Positions 40,262 through 48,669 of a stretch of 64,000 nucleotides of DNA are shown one piece after another; position 1 is the first letter of the stretch, and each line of letters begins with the position of its first letter. The position numbers and the translations under genes are program-made. Source of the stretch: Sulfurimonas lithotrophica (lineage in GTDB: Bacteria > Campylobacterota > Campylobacteria > Campylobacterales > Sulfurimonadaceae); NCBI RefSeq assembly GCF_009258225.1, contig NZ_CP043617.1, positions 620,001 to 684,000 of the forward strand, in the 5' to 3' direction. Below the pieces are notes generated by a model. That model was not told where the DNA came from. It ran no database searches and worked only from the letters and a program-made list of their open reading frames with translations.

Positions 40262-41362
40262 ATGGGATTTGCTACTTTTGAAAATACATACAATTTTGCT
40301 AAAAAATTCTCAAACTATAAAGATTTTTATATAAAACACAACGATCTTATTTTTTCAAAACTTGGTCTTGGTACTTTTAATAAAGAACCGTATAAAGAAG
40401 AAAACTACGTTTTTCATTATATTGAAGCTGTAAAAGAGGCTATTAGAAGCGGAATAAATTTAATAGATACTGCATCTAACTATAGATATGGTCAAAGTGA
40501 AAAAGAGATAGGAGAAGCTTTAGCTGAGTTAGGTGATGAGGTTAAACGTGAAGAGCTTATCATCTGTTCAAAAGGTGGATTTATCCAGCTTGATTATCCT
40601 TTTCCTGAAAATCCATACACATGGATAGATGAAAACGTCATAGATGCAGGTCTTGCAAGTAAAGATGATATTGAGCTGGATCAGCACTGTATGACACCTG
40701 ATTTTTTAGAATGGAGCTGTAAACGCAGTTTAGAAAATCTTGGTGTAAATCAGCTTGATATTTATTATCTACACAACCCAGAGATGCAGATAATAAAACT
40801 TGGTAAAAAAGAATTTTACAAACAAATTGAAAAAGTGTTTGCAAGATTTGAAAAGTTGGCTGATGAAGGCTTATTTAAATCTTACGGTGTAGCTGTATGG
40901 AATGGTTTTACAGCTGAGAACGAAGAGATAATAAGTTTAGAAAAACTTGTGGAAATTGCCATAAAAGTTGGCGGAGAGAATCATAGGTTCAAGTATATTC
41001 AACTACCGTTTAATATGGGTAAAACAAACGCTTACACGAGTCTAACCCAAAAAGTGGACAATGAGGAGTGCAGCATCATAAATGCCGCTCATAAACTCGG
41101 CATCGGAGTTATAAGTTCATCTTCGCTTTTACAGATGAATCTGTTTAAAAAATCATTCTCAGCTGAAACCGGTGTAGTTTTAGATAGCACAATGACACTA
41201 AAGAGTGATATTCAACTAGCTCTTCAGTTTGTTCGCTCAACTCCGGGGATAGTAAGTTCACTATTTTGCTCAAAAGTTCCCCTGCATATTAAACAAAACT
41301 GTGAAATCTCAAAAGTAAAGTCGGTAAAAAGGGAAAAATACGACTTACTTTACAGGCTGTAA
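40262..41362 (+). CDS. Aldo/keto reductase family protein
   Basis: A 366-residue TIM-barrel oxidoreductase. Family marks are LGLGTFN near the start, the GINLIDTASNYRYGQSEKEIGEAL segment with the catalytic Asp and Tyr, the Lys in EELIICSKGGF, and LDIYYLHNPEMQ with the His. Substrates are not predictable. The start at ATG 40262 is preferred over the in-frame TTG at 40241, which lies inside the small peptide gene. It shares an operon with a flavoprotein and nifT, so it probably serves redox balance during nitrogen fixation. Confidence 0.82.
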   Translation: MGFATFENTYNFAKKFSNYKDFYIKHNDLIFSKLGLGTFNKEPYKEENYVFHYIEAVKEAIRSGINLIDTASNYRYGQSEKEIGEALAELGDEVKREELIICSKGGFIQLDYPFPENPYTWIDENVIDAGLASKDDIELDQHCMTPDFLEWSCKRSLENLGVNQLDIYYLHNPEMQIIKLGKKEFYKQIEKVFARFEKLADEGLFKSYGVAVWNGFTAENEEIISLEKLVEIAIKVGGENHRFKYIQLPFNMGKTNAYTSLTQKVDNEECSIINAAHKLGIGVISSSSLLQMNLFKKSFSAETGVVLDSTMTLKSDIQLALQFVRSTPGIVSSLFCSKVPLHIKQNCEISKVKSVKREKYDLLYRL

Positions 41363-41365
41363 GTT

Positions 41366-43009
41366 TTGATATATGACGTAATAGTAGTAGGCGGCGGAAT
41401 AGCCGGACTTATGGCGGCAATAGAAGCTAAAACAAGTTCAAACAAAGTTGCCGTGATTACAAAAGGCAATATTTTTAAGTCTAACTCTTCACTTGCCAGT
41501 GGCGGGATAAATGCGGTTTTAGATAAAAATAATACTCACGAGATAAAAAAACATATAGACGACACCATAAAAGGCGGTTATGGTTTAAGCGATAAAAAAA
41601 GTGTCTCATATATGTGTAATCGTGCTCCCAATATTATTAAAAAACTTCTCTCTTACGGAGTAGAGTTTGATAAAGATGAAAACGGTGAGATAGCCCAGAG
41701 AAGTTTTGGCGGCGGAGTTTCCAAAAGAACTTGTTATGTAGGTGACAAAACCGGTTCTGCAATCATGCAGGTTTTGATAAAACAAGCCAAAATTGTAGGT
41801 GTAGATTTTGTAGCTAACAATTTTGTAATGAATGTTACAAAACTAAAAAACAAGATAAGCGGTGTAGTAGCTATCAGAAGGATTGATTCATCACTTATGG
41901 TCTATCCTGCAAAGTCGGTGATTCTTGCCGGAGGCGGATATGCAGGTATATACAGAGGACACTCTACAAATGCACAGGATTATACCGGTGATATGCTGGC
42001 TATAGCCCTTAGAAGCGGACTAAACTTAAAAGATATGGAGTTTGTCCAGTTTCATCCGACAGGCATGGCAAAAAGCTCTTATCTTATCAGTGAAGCGGCA
42101 CGCGGTGAGGGTGGATATCTGGTAAACAGCGACGGCGAGAGATTTGTAAATGAACTTGAAACCAGAGATATAGTCGCACGCGCTATTTTAACTCAGGTAA
42201 ATAACGGCAAAAAAGTATATCTGGATCTTAGACATTTAGATAAAGAACACATTGAGACAAAACTGCCAAGTTTATACAAAGCTGCATATAATCAAGCGGG
42301 TATAGATGTTACTACTGAGTTACTCGAGGTCACTCCCGTCGCTCATTACAGTATGGGTGGAATAGAATCAAAAATGACAAAAACCGATATAAAAGGTTTG
42401 TTTGCTTGTGGAGAGTGTGCTGTAAACGGTATCCACGGTGCAAACAGACTTGGCGGTAACTCTTTACTTGAAGGTGCAGTTTTTGGTGAGTTGGCAGGGA
42501 AAAAAGCAAAGGAATATGCAAAACATAAAGAGTTCCTGCCGATTGATTACAACATCGTAGTTAAAGATCAAAAAGTGGTCGATAAGATATTTGATCGTGA
42601 TACTTCTAAAAATTTTAATTCGATGCGTATAAGTATGGGTGAGACCATGTTTAAAAATGCCGGAATTCACAGAGATTACAACTCTTTGATAAGGGCATAT
42701 GACTATATAAAGTATCTTCGTAAAGAGGCAGGTACGCTTCATTGTATCGATAAAGGAAGAAATAATAATGTAGAACTTATATCTATACTTGAACTTAAAA
42801 ATGCATTGGAGGTAGCTGAAGTAGTAATTTTAAGTGCATTGGAGAGAGAAGAAAGCAGAGGTGCTCACAGCAGGGATGATTTTACAAAAACTTTAAAAGC
42901 TAATGAAAAATCGATTCTGGTAAATGAGCTTAAAAAAGGTTATTTCCAAATTTGGTATGAGCATAAAAGTGCCTTACTCAATTGCATAATCAAAAAAATC
43001 AAAAACTAA
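41366..43009 (+). CDS. FAD flavoprotein of the fumarate reductase / aspartate oxidase family
   Basis: A 547-residue soluble flavoprotein. The FAD-binding start VIVVGGGIAGLMAAIEA, the SLASGGINAV segment, the substrate-site HPTGMAKSSYLISEAARGEG, the HYSMGGIESKM histidine and the GANRLGGNSLLEGAVFG motif are all present, followed by the C-terminal helical domain. It has the length of L-aspartate oxidase (NadB) but the Cys-containing GLFACGECAVNGIHGANR is closer to fumarate reductase flavoproteins. The start is a TTG three bases after the AKR stop. No iron-sulfur or membrane subunit is adjacent. Confidence 0.82.
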   Translation: MIYDVIVVGGGIAGLMAAIEAKTSSNKVAVITKGNIFKSNSSLASGGINAVLDKNNTHEIKKHIDDTIKGGYGLSDKKSVSYMCNRAPNIIKKLLSYGVEFDKDENGEIAQRSFGGGVSKRTCYVGDKTGSAIMQVLIKQAKIVGVDFVANNFVMNVTKLKNKISGVVAIRRIDSSLMVYPAKSVILAGGGYAGIYRGHSTNAQDYTGDMLAIALRSGLNLKDMEFVQFHPTGMAKSSYLISEAARGEGGYLVNSDGERFVNELETRDIVARAILTQVNNGKKVYLDLRHLDKEHIETKLPSLYKAAYNQAGIDVTTELLEVTPVAHYSMGGIESKMTKTDIKGLFACGECAVNGIHGANRLGGNSLLEGAVFGELAGKKAKEYAKHKEFLPIDYNIVVKDQKVVDKIFDRDTSKNFNSMRISMGETMFKNAGIHRDYNSLIRAYDYIKYLRKEAGTLHCIDKGRNNNVELISILELKNALEVAEVVILSALEREESRGAHSRDDFTKTLKANEKSILVNELKKGYFQIWYEHKSALLNCIIKKIKN

Positions 43010-43020
43010 AAGGATATAAA

Positions 43021-43230
43021 ATGGCAAAAGTGATGTTAAGAGAGAGTGGCGGAGAGATTTCTTTTTATGTTGCAAAAAAAGATATGGAAGAAACAATAGA
43101 GACTATTGAGTTTAACACCGATGAAAAATGGGGTGGAGAAGTAGAACTAAGTAACGGAGAGATTTGGTGGATTGAACCTGCTCCAAAAAATCTACCTAAA
43201 GAAACTGTTTGTAAAAAGATTTCTGATTAA
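43021..43230 (+). CDS. nifT: NifT/FixU family protein
   Basis: A 69-residue protein with the NifT pattern: KVMLRESGGEISFYVAKKDM, then EKWGGEVELSNGEIWWIEP and a short tail. NifT is common in nif clusters but its role is unclear. The ATG at 43021 has AAAAGGATATAA ahead; an ATG 39 bases upstream lies within the flavoprotein gene. It is 11 bases after the flavoprotein and probably ends the operon. Confidence 0.88.
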   Translation: MAKVMLRESGGEISFYVAKKDMEETIETIEFNTDEKWGGEVELSNGEIWWIEPAPKNLPKETVCKKISD

Positions 43231-43233
43231 TTA

Positions 43234-43253
43234 TTAATCATTAAAATGATTAA
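43234..43253. promoter_or_regulatory. Perfect 9-base inverted repeat upstream of nifA
   Basis: TTAATCATT and AATGATTAA are separated by two bases. The pair lies just before a -10-like TATAAT (43272-43277) that precedes nifA, so it is placed like an operator. It does not fit FNR, CRP or Fur consensus sites in the normal orientation. The alternative is a weak A/T hairpin after nifT. Confidence 0.4.
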
Positions 43254-43308
43254 AATTAGTCTGTGGCGGAGTATAATGATATTTATAACAAAAAAAAAGA
43301 TATAAATT

Positions 43309-44832
43309 ATGATTACTCAATGCAACGAATGTTTAACACACAAAGAACTACTGGTTTTATATGATATTGCTTCACTTATTTCAGATTCAAGAGATATACA
43401 AAAATCTTTGGAAAAATCCCTATCGGCACTTAAGAATGCTTTGGATTTGGGGAATTGTGTTATTTATAAACTAGAGGATGAACAACTTAGCATATGTGCA
43501 TCTATAGGCTTTAACAAACATCAAAAAAATATTTCGGAATATAAACTGGGAGAAGGTGCTACGGGGCTTGCCGCTAAGAGTATGGAACCCGTAGTTATAG
43601 CAAATATACATAACGATATTATATTTCTAAATAAATCAGGGAATAAAAATAATGAGACTATATCTTATATAGCAGTGCCTTTAATTGCCGAGAATAATGT
43701 TATCGGTGTAATCGGTGCAAACCTTACAAAATCTACAAAGATTGATTTTGAACAAACGGTTAGAATATTGACTATTGTCAGTTCATTATTTGCACAATAT
43801 ATAAATTCAAATATGTCAATAACAAAAGAAAAAGAGAGACTTGAAGAGTTGAAGCTTTATTATAAGATGGAGTGGGATTCAAAAGTACATAATTTTGGGG
43901 ATATTATAGGCGACTCTGAAAAGATGCAAAACGTTTATAAAGTTATAGAAAGAATAGCACAAAGTGAAGTTACCGTCTTAGTTCGTGGGGAAACAGGTAC
44001 GGGTAAAGAGTTGGTAGCATCTGCTATACACAAAAGAAGTAAAAGAAATGATGAACCATTTATAAAACTAAACTGTGCGGCAATTACGGATACTCTTTTA
44101 GAGAGTGAACTTTTTGGACACGAAAAAGGTGCATTTACCGATGCCAAAGAGACTAGAAAAGGTAGGTTTGAGTTGGCTGATGGCGGTACGCTGTTTTTAG
44201 ATGAGATAGGTGATATATCTGCATCTGCACAGGTTAAACTGCTTCGAGTCTTACAAGAACGTGAGTTTGAGAGGGTAGGGGGAAGCAAAACTATTCGTGT
44301 AAATGTTAGACTTGTTGCCGCTACAAACCGTGATCTTGAACAGATGGTAAAAGACGGCGAGTTTAGAGAAGATCTATACTATAGGTTAAATGTTATTCCG
44401 ATTGACTTGCCACCGCTTAGAAAAAGAGGGGAAGACATAAAACTTTTGGTTAACTTCTTTTTAGAGCGTTCAATGTTAAACCATAAAAAAAGAGTAAGTA
44501 TTACAAATGAAGCTATGAGTAAACTTATGTCGTACCCATGGCCTGGGAATGTACGTGAACTTGAAAATACGATAGAGCGAATAGTGCTTATGGGTAACGA
44601 GGATGGAATAACTGCAGAGGATATGATGCTTTTGTTACCTGCTTTAAATAATGAAAAAGCATCTGAAAAACATATGCAAATACCATTTGAGAACAAAACC
44701 TTAGATGACTTGGAAAAAGAAGCAATTATAAATGCACTTGAAAATAGTGGAGGTAATCTCTCCGAAGCTGCAAAAGTTTTAGGGATTACGCAAAGACAAA
44801 TCGGATATAAGGTAAAAAAATATGGAATCTAA
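43309..44832 (+). CDS. nifA: Nif-specific sigma-54 activator NifA
   Basis: A 507-residue activator. Residues about 15-160 are a GAF domain. The AAA+ domain (about 195-425) has GETGTGKELVASAIH, the sigma-54 contact loop GAFTDA and the Walker B LFLDEIGD. The last 45 residues are a Fis-type helix-turn-helix (LSEAAKVLGITQRQIGYKVKKYG). The linker before the DNA-binding domain has no cysteines, unlike the oxygen-sensing alphaproteobacterial NifA. Two cysteines sit at the extreme N-terminus (MITQCNEC). No nifL is nearby. Its own promoter looks like sigma-70. Confidence 0.93.
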   Translation: MITQCNECLTHKELLVLYDIASLISDSRDIQKSLEKSLSALKNALDLGNCVIYKLEDEQLSICASIGFNKHQKNISEYKLGEGATGLAAKSMEPVVIANIHNDIIFLNKSGNKNNETISYIAVPLIAENNVIGVIGANLTKSTKIDFEQTVRILTIVSSLFAQYINSNMSITKEKERLEELKLYYKMEWDSKVHNFGDIIGDSEKMQNVYKVIERIAQSEVTVLVRGETGTGKELVASAIHKRSKRNDEPFIKLNCAAITDTLLESELFGHEKGAFTDAKETRKGRFELADGGTLFLDEIGDISASAQVKLLRVLQEREFERVGGSKTIRVNVRLVAATNRDLEQMVKDGEFREDLYYRLNVIPIDLPPLRKRGEDIKLLVNFFLERSMLNHKKRVSITNEAMSKLMSYPWPGNVRELENTIERIVLMGNEDGITAEDMMLLLPALNNEKASEKHMQIPFENKTLDDLEKEAIINALENSGGNLSEAAKVLGITQRQIGYKVKKYGI

Positions 44833-45361
44833 TATTAAGTATAAAGATGAATCTTTAGAGTTGTGTGAAGACTTTATTGACGTAGGCTATATGGCTGAAA
44901 ATATTGAAGTTGTAGATGCATCCGGAGAAACTATGGAGATAAAGAGAAGTCATCCCGATAAATCTATGACACTTCTTGCATCTTTTCCACATGACAAAGA
45001 TGAGTTTTTAGATGAGATATTAAAACTTGATGAGCTTTTAAGCAACATCCAAGTCCCACTAAATTGTTACTATATATTTGATAAAGATTATAAGATGCAG
45101 ACCGTTTTAAAAAACAGACTTAAAAAATTTACGGTAGTTTTAGATGCAGAAGATGAATTTGGAAACATGTACGGTACGAAACTTGTAAGTGGTTCTTTAG
45201 AGGATAAGTTAACCAAGTCTTTGTTTTTGATAAGCAAAGACGGAGCTATCTTTTATCTTGATATGCCAAACGACTTGACTAAGCCGTTTGATTTGGAAAG
45301 GTTGAGAGTTGAGTTAAACAAAGCCTACGCCAGTTATACGGGAGTCGGATGTCATGGGTAA
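44822..45361 (+). CDS. Redoxin-like protein without a catalytic cysteine
   Basis: A 179-residue protein with the order of a thioredoxin-fold peroxiredoxin (MTLLASFPHDKDEFLDEILKLDELLSN, then LKKFTVVLDAEDEFGNMYGTKLVSG and KSLFLISKDGAIFYLDMP). The usual peroxidatic Cys position, where Tpx has TPVCT, reads SFPHDKDEF. The remaining cysteines are in LELCEDF, NCYYIF and the C-terminal GVGCHG. It may be inactive as a peroxidase or use another residue. It overlaps nifA by 11 bases, so it is co-translated with the activator. Confidence 0.6.
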   Translation: MESNIKYKDESLELCEDFIDVGYMAENIEVVDASGETMEIKRSHPDKSMTLLASFPHDKDEFLDEILKLDELLSNIQVPLNCYYIFDKDYKMQTVLKNRLKKFTVVLDAEDEFGNMYGTKLVSGSLEDKLTKSLFLISKDGAIFYLDMPNDLTKPFDLERLRVELNKAYASYTGVGCHG

Positions 45362-45372
45362 GTAGTTCTTTT

Positions 45373-46155
45373 TTAAAGACCTACTAAAAAGCTTCTCATT
45401 GCACTTTTAAATCCATTTGGGTTTTCGAGCATGCTCATGTGCCCACATTCACTTAGACTCACAAATGTTGAATTTTTTATTTTACTTGCCATAAGCTCCA
45501 TTGTCTCTTTTGGTATGATTTTGTCATCTTCGCCGGTTATCAATAAGACGGGAATATCTGTCTCTTCTAAGCCTTTGGCAGTATCAGTTCTGCTAATCAT
45601 AGCTAGGAGGGCAGCTTTAATACCTATTGGATTAAAGCTCATGATGTTTTCTTTTATACTCTTTATTTTTAGAGGTTCTTTCTTGATAAAGTCCTCACTA
45701 AAAGCAGCTGATAAAAATCCATTTACAAAAGGTTCAAGTCCTTTAGTGTCTATGTCTGAAATGCCGGTAGAGCGTTTTAATTTTGCTTTGTCATCATCAC
45801 TGTTCGTTGCAGTGTTGGCAAGTATCAAAGCTTTATATTTTTCTCTTTCATTTGCTCTTAGTGTGATATAACCACCCATAGAAAACCCACAAAGAATAGG
45901 CTTACTCAATTTTAGACCTAAGATGATATTCTCTAAGTCTTGCACATAACTCTGCATTGTAAATTGAGCTGTATTTATCTCAGACTTACCAAAACCTCTA
46001 ATATCATAGGAGATACAATAATAATCATCTTTAAACTCATCAATCACATCATCCCAAAGTGTATGGTCGTATGGAAAGCCATGTATAAAAACTATAGCCT
46101 GATTTGTGTCTTTACCTAAAGTCTTGACATATATGCCATTTATTGTCTTATCCAT
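45373..46155 (-). CDS. Alpha/beta-hydrolase
   Basis: A 260-residue serine hydrolase. The oxyanion-side motif FIHGFPYDHTLWDDV, the nucleophile elbow GFSMGGY (Ser near residue 94), the acid region LLITGEDDKIIP and the catalytic His in SECGHMSML are in the right order. It resembles esterases and meta-cleavage hydrolases of the 3-oxoadipate enol-lactonase type. It is convergent with the nifA pair and probably not part of the nif set. The substrate is unknown. Confidence 0.88.
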   Translation of the reverse strand: MDKTINGIYVKTLGKDTNQAIVFIHGFPYDHTLWDDVIDEFKDDYYCISYDIRGFGKSEINTAQFTMQSYVQDLENIILGLKLSKPILCGFSMGGYITLRANEREKYKALILANTATNSDDDKAKLKRSTGISDIDTKGLEPFVNGFLSAAFSEDFIKKEPLKIKSIKENIMSFNPIGIKAALLAMISRTDTAKGLEETDIPVLLITGEDDKIIPKETMELMASKIKNSTFVSLSECGHMSMLENPNGFKSAMRSFLVGL

Positions 46156-46223
46156 CTTAAATCCTTTCTTTTATATATACATACATTAACACAAGATAGT
46201 TAATTTATAAAAATCATTAAACG

Positions 46224-46238
46224 GAATACTTTATGTAT
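46224..46238 (+). promoter_or_regulatory. Sigma-54-like promoter of the SIR2-like/clpX operon
   Basis: GGAATACTTTATGTA, followed by TAAATATAAG like the nifE and GGDEF-EAL elements. It covers the ATG at 46233, which argues that translation starts at 46272 instead. Confidence 0.58.
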
Positions 46239-46271
46239 AAATATAAGTATATAAAATGTATTGGATACTAT

Positions 46272-47096
46272 ATGGAAAATATCAAAGAAAAATTATTAAG
46301 TGGTGAATTAGTACCTTTTATTGGTATGGGTGTATTTGAAAATACAAAGGCAAATGACGGTTCTAACTTGCCATACGACAGTGACAGCATGATCTTAGCA
46401 CTTAATAACGGTCGTGCTATGAGTGATAGACTTATGTATGAGTACAGCCGTGCTGCAATGAGTTTGGAGCAAAGAAAAGGTAGAGATTTTATAGTGCAAA
46501 TGACAAATCATATTTATGCATCTAAAAAGTATGATCTGCCATTTACATATGAGTTTTTAAAAGATATCAAACCAAAGTATATGATAGATACAAACGTCGA
46601 TGACAGCTCATGTAAGGTTTATGAAGATGTTGAGCATTTTATGATTACGGGTATATCAAGGATTACAGCCGACTATGACAGATTTGTGGTTTACAAATAT
46701 GATCCCGATGCAAAAGAATACAGTGTAATAAGCAAAGAGGAGTTAAACGATACTTTGCCGATACTTTTTAAACCTATGGGTTGTATGCAACCGGATATGA
46801 ACTTTATTATAAGCGATGCAGACTTTGTTGACTGGCTTACAGAAGCTATGGGCGGGTATGCGCTTCCACCGTTTTTAAAAGAGTACAAAAAAGACAAATC
46901 ATATATGTTTTTAGGCGTTGATTTTTCGCGTGATACTTTTAGAATGGTAGCTCACGAGATAACACTTGGTTTAAAAGACGGTTTTGTTGTTACAAAAAAA
47001 GATGAGCTTACAAAAAAAGAGAACAAATTTGTAGATATGCATAATCTAGAAGTTATAAAAGACAACTCGGATGCATTTTTAAAGAGTATGCTATGA
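46272..47096 (+). CDS. SIR2-like domain protein linked to nif
   Basis: A 274-residue protein from the ATG at 46272; an upstream ATG at 46233 lies inside a promoter element. The start KLLSGELVPFIGMGVFENT resembles the nucleotide-binding opening of SIR2-like proteins (FxGxG). The middle LKDIKPKYMIDTNVDDS and the late SYMFLGVDFSRDTFRMV also fit SIR2_2 proteins. No CXXC zinc ribbon of protein deacetylases is seen. The biochemical role is unknown. It overlaps clpX by four bases (ATGA). Confidence 0.65.
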   Translation: MENIKEKLLSGELVPFIGMGVFENTKANDGSNLPYDSDSMILALNNGRAMSDRLMYEYSRAAMSLEQRKGRDFIVQMTNHIYASKKYDLPFTYEFLKDIKPKYMIDTNVDDSSCKVYEDVEHFMITGISRITADYDRFVVYKYDPDAKEYSVISKEELNDTLPILFKPMGCMQPDMNFIISDADFVDWLTEAMGGYALPPFLKEYKKDKSYMFLGVDFSRDTFRMVAHEITLGLKDGFVVTKKDELTKKENKFVDMHNLEVIKDNSDAFLKSML

Positions 47097-48316
47097 GTAA
47101 AGATATGATTTGTGACTTTTGCGGCAAAAGTGTTAAAGAGGTAGAGAAAATATTTAGTGCCGAAAATGCACATATATGTAATGAGTGTATAGGTACATGC
47201 TCAGATATTATCCACAAAGAACAGTTAAAAAAAGAGCGTGCAGAGTTTCAAAAAGGTCTTAGCATCCCAACCCAGATAAAAGAACATCTGGATAATTATG
47301 TCATAGGTCAAGAAGAAGCAAAAAAAGTCCTCTCAGTCGCACTCTATTCACACTACAAAAGAATTGATAAACCGATTTTTAAAAACGTAGAGATTGAAAA
47401 GAGTAACATTATGCTTATCGGTCCAACGGGTAGCGGTAAGACCCTTTTGGCAAAGTCGCTTGCTAAAATAATGGATGTGCCTTTTGCAGTGGCAGATGCA
47501 ACTGCTTTAACAGAAGCGGGTTACGTAGGTGAAGATGTTGAGTCTATCCTTTCGCGTCTTTTGGCATCTGCGGATTTTGATGTTGAGCGTGCGCAAAAAG
47601 GTATCATCTACATAGATGAGATAGATAAAATCGCAAATAAAAGCGAGAGTGCCACAAGTGGCAGGGATGTCAGCGGTGAGGGTGTTCAGCAGGGACTTTT
47701 AAAAATTCTCGAAGGCGGAGAGGTATATGTACCCGTAAAGGGAAGCAGAAAAAGCTCATCCGCAGAGACTATACTTTTTGATACTACACATATTTTATTT
47801 ATATGTGGGGGTGCATTTGTCGGACTTGTTAAAGATGCCAACGATTCAAAAGATAAAAAACCTAAAAAGATGGGCTTTTTAACAAGTACGGACGAAGAGT
47901 TTACTTCACAAGAGATAGAATCAAAAGATTTGATAAACTTCGGGCTTATACCTGAATTTATAGGTCGTATTCCCGTTATAGCTACACTAAACCAACTCTC
48001 GATAGAAGACTTGATAAAAGTACTGAGTGAACCAAAAAATGCCATTGTAAAACAGTATCAGGCACTTTTTGAGCTTGACGGTATAGAGTTGGAATTTTCT
48101 GATGATGCTTTGCAAGAGATAGCAAAAATGGCAGATGAAAAAGGTGTAGGTGCACGTGGTCTTCGAGGGATAATCGAGAAGATTATGTTACCGCTTCAGT
48201 ATGAGCTTCCTGCTAAAAAAGATATAGAAGCCTGTGTTATTACAAAAAGTTTTATAAACGGTGAGAGTGAAGTAGAACTCATAAAAAGAAAAAAAACAAA
48301 AAAGGAGGCTAACTAA
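47093..48316 (+). CDS. clpX: ClpX-type ATPase, nif-linked
   Basis: A 407-residue AAA+ unfoldase. The N-terminal zinc finger has CDFC and CNEC, then Walker A GPTGSGKTLLAKSLA, GYVGEDVES pore-loop context, Walker B IIYIDEIDKIA, SGRDVSGEGVQQGLLKILEG and the sensor FGLIPEFIGR. The IGF loop that docks ClpP reads MGF here (KKMGFLTS). In Azotobacter a second ClpX in the nif region controls turnover of NifB and NifEN, so this may be an equivalent nif-dedicated copy. The housekeeping gene would be elsewhere; that cannot be checked here. Confidence 0.92.
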   Translation: MSKDMICDFCGKSVKEVEKIFSAENAHICNECIGTCSDIIHKEQLKKERAEFQKGLSIPTQIKEHLDNYVIGQEEAKKVLSVALYSHYKRIDKPIFKNVEIEKSNIMLIGPTGSGKTLLAKSLAKIMDVPFAVADATALTEAGYVGEDVESILSRLLASADFDVERAQKGIIYIDEIDKIANKSESATSGRDVSGEGVQQGLLKILEGGEVYVPVKGSRKSSSAETILFDTTHILFICGGAFVGLVKDANDSKDKKPKKMGFLTSTDEEFTSQEIESKDLINFGLIPEFIGRIPVIATLNQLSIEDLIKVLSEPKNAIVKQYQALFELDGIELEFSDDALQEIAKMADEKGVGARGLRGIIEKIMLPLQYELPAKKDIEACVITKSFINGESEVELIKRKKTKKEAN

Positions 48317-48669
48317 TGGATGATTTATCAACAGCTTATGAATGGGCAAAGACTTATAACTTTAGTGAAGAGGAAATTCAATACGCTACTATTTTGGCTC
48401 TGAAGATTTTAGATGATGAGTGTAAAATGGACTATGATAACTATAACCTTTTTATGTCTGTGTATGATGGTATAAACGACAAAGCAAACAGCCCGTTTAA
48501 CCTAAGCGTGCACAGCATCATAGATTTGGCACGTGCAAAAGACCCTATAAAAGCAGACCCAATCTACAAAGAGATGATAGGTGAGCTTAGAGTCACTATG
48601 ATGAAAGATATGCAAAAGCCTATAATGAAGGCTTATAAAAATCTGGTTTGGGACGTGGTAAGTAGTTAG
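48316..48669 (+). CDS. Unknown small helical protein after clpX
   Basis: No family is recognised. The 117-residue product is acidic and probably all-helical (DLSTAYEWAKTYNFSEEEIQYATILALKIL) with no signal peptide, one cysteine and no known motif. Its ATG overlaps the clpX TAA by one base (TAATG), so it is co-translated with ClpX and could be an adaptor. It is convergent with and overlaps the ABC ATPase gene by four bases. Confidence 0.7.
   Translation: MDDLSTAYEWAKTYNFSEEEIQYATILALKILDDECKMDYDNYNLFMSVYDGINDKANSPFNLSVHSIIDLARAKDPIKADPIYKEMIGELRVTMMKDMQKPIMKAYKNLVWDVVSS

Noticed and set aside
43234-43253. Fur, FNR or CRP box before nifA
   Set aside because: The half-sites TTAATCATT/AATGATTAA do not match the consensus or spacing of these regulators.
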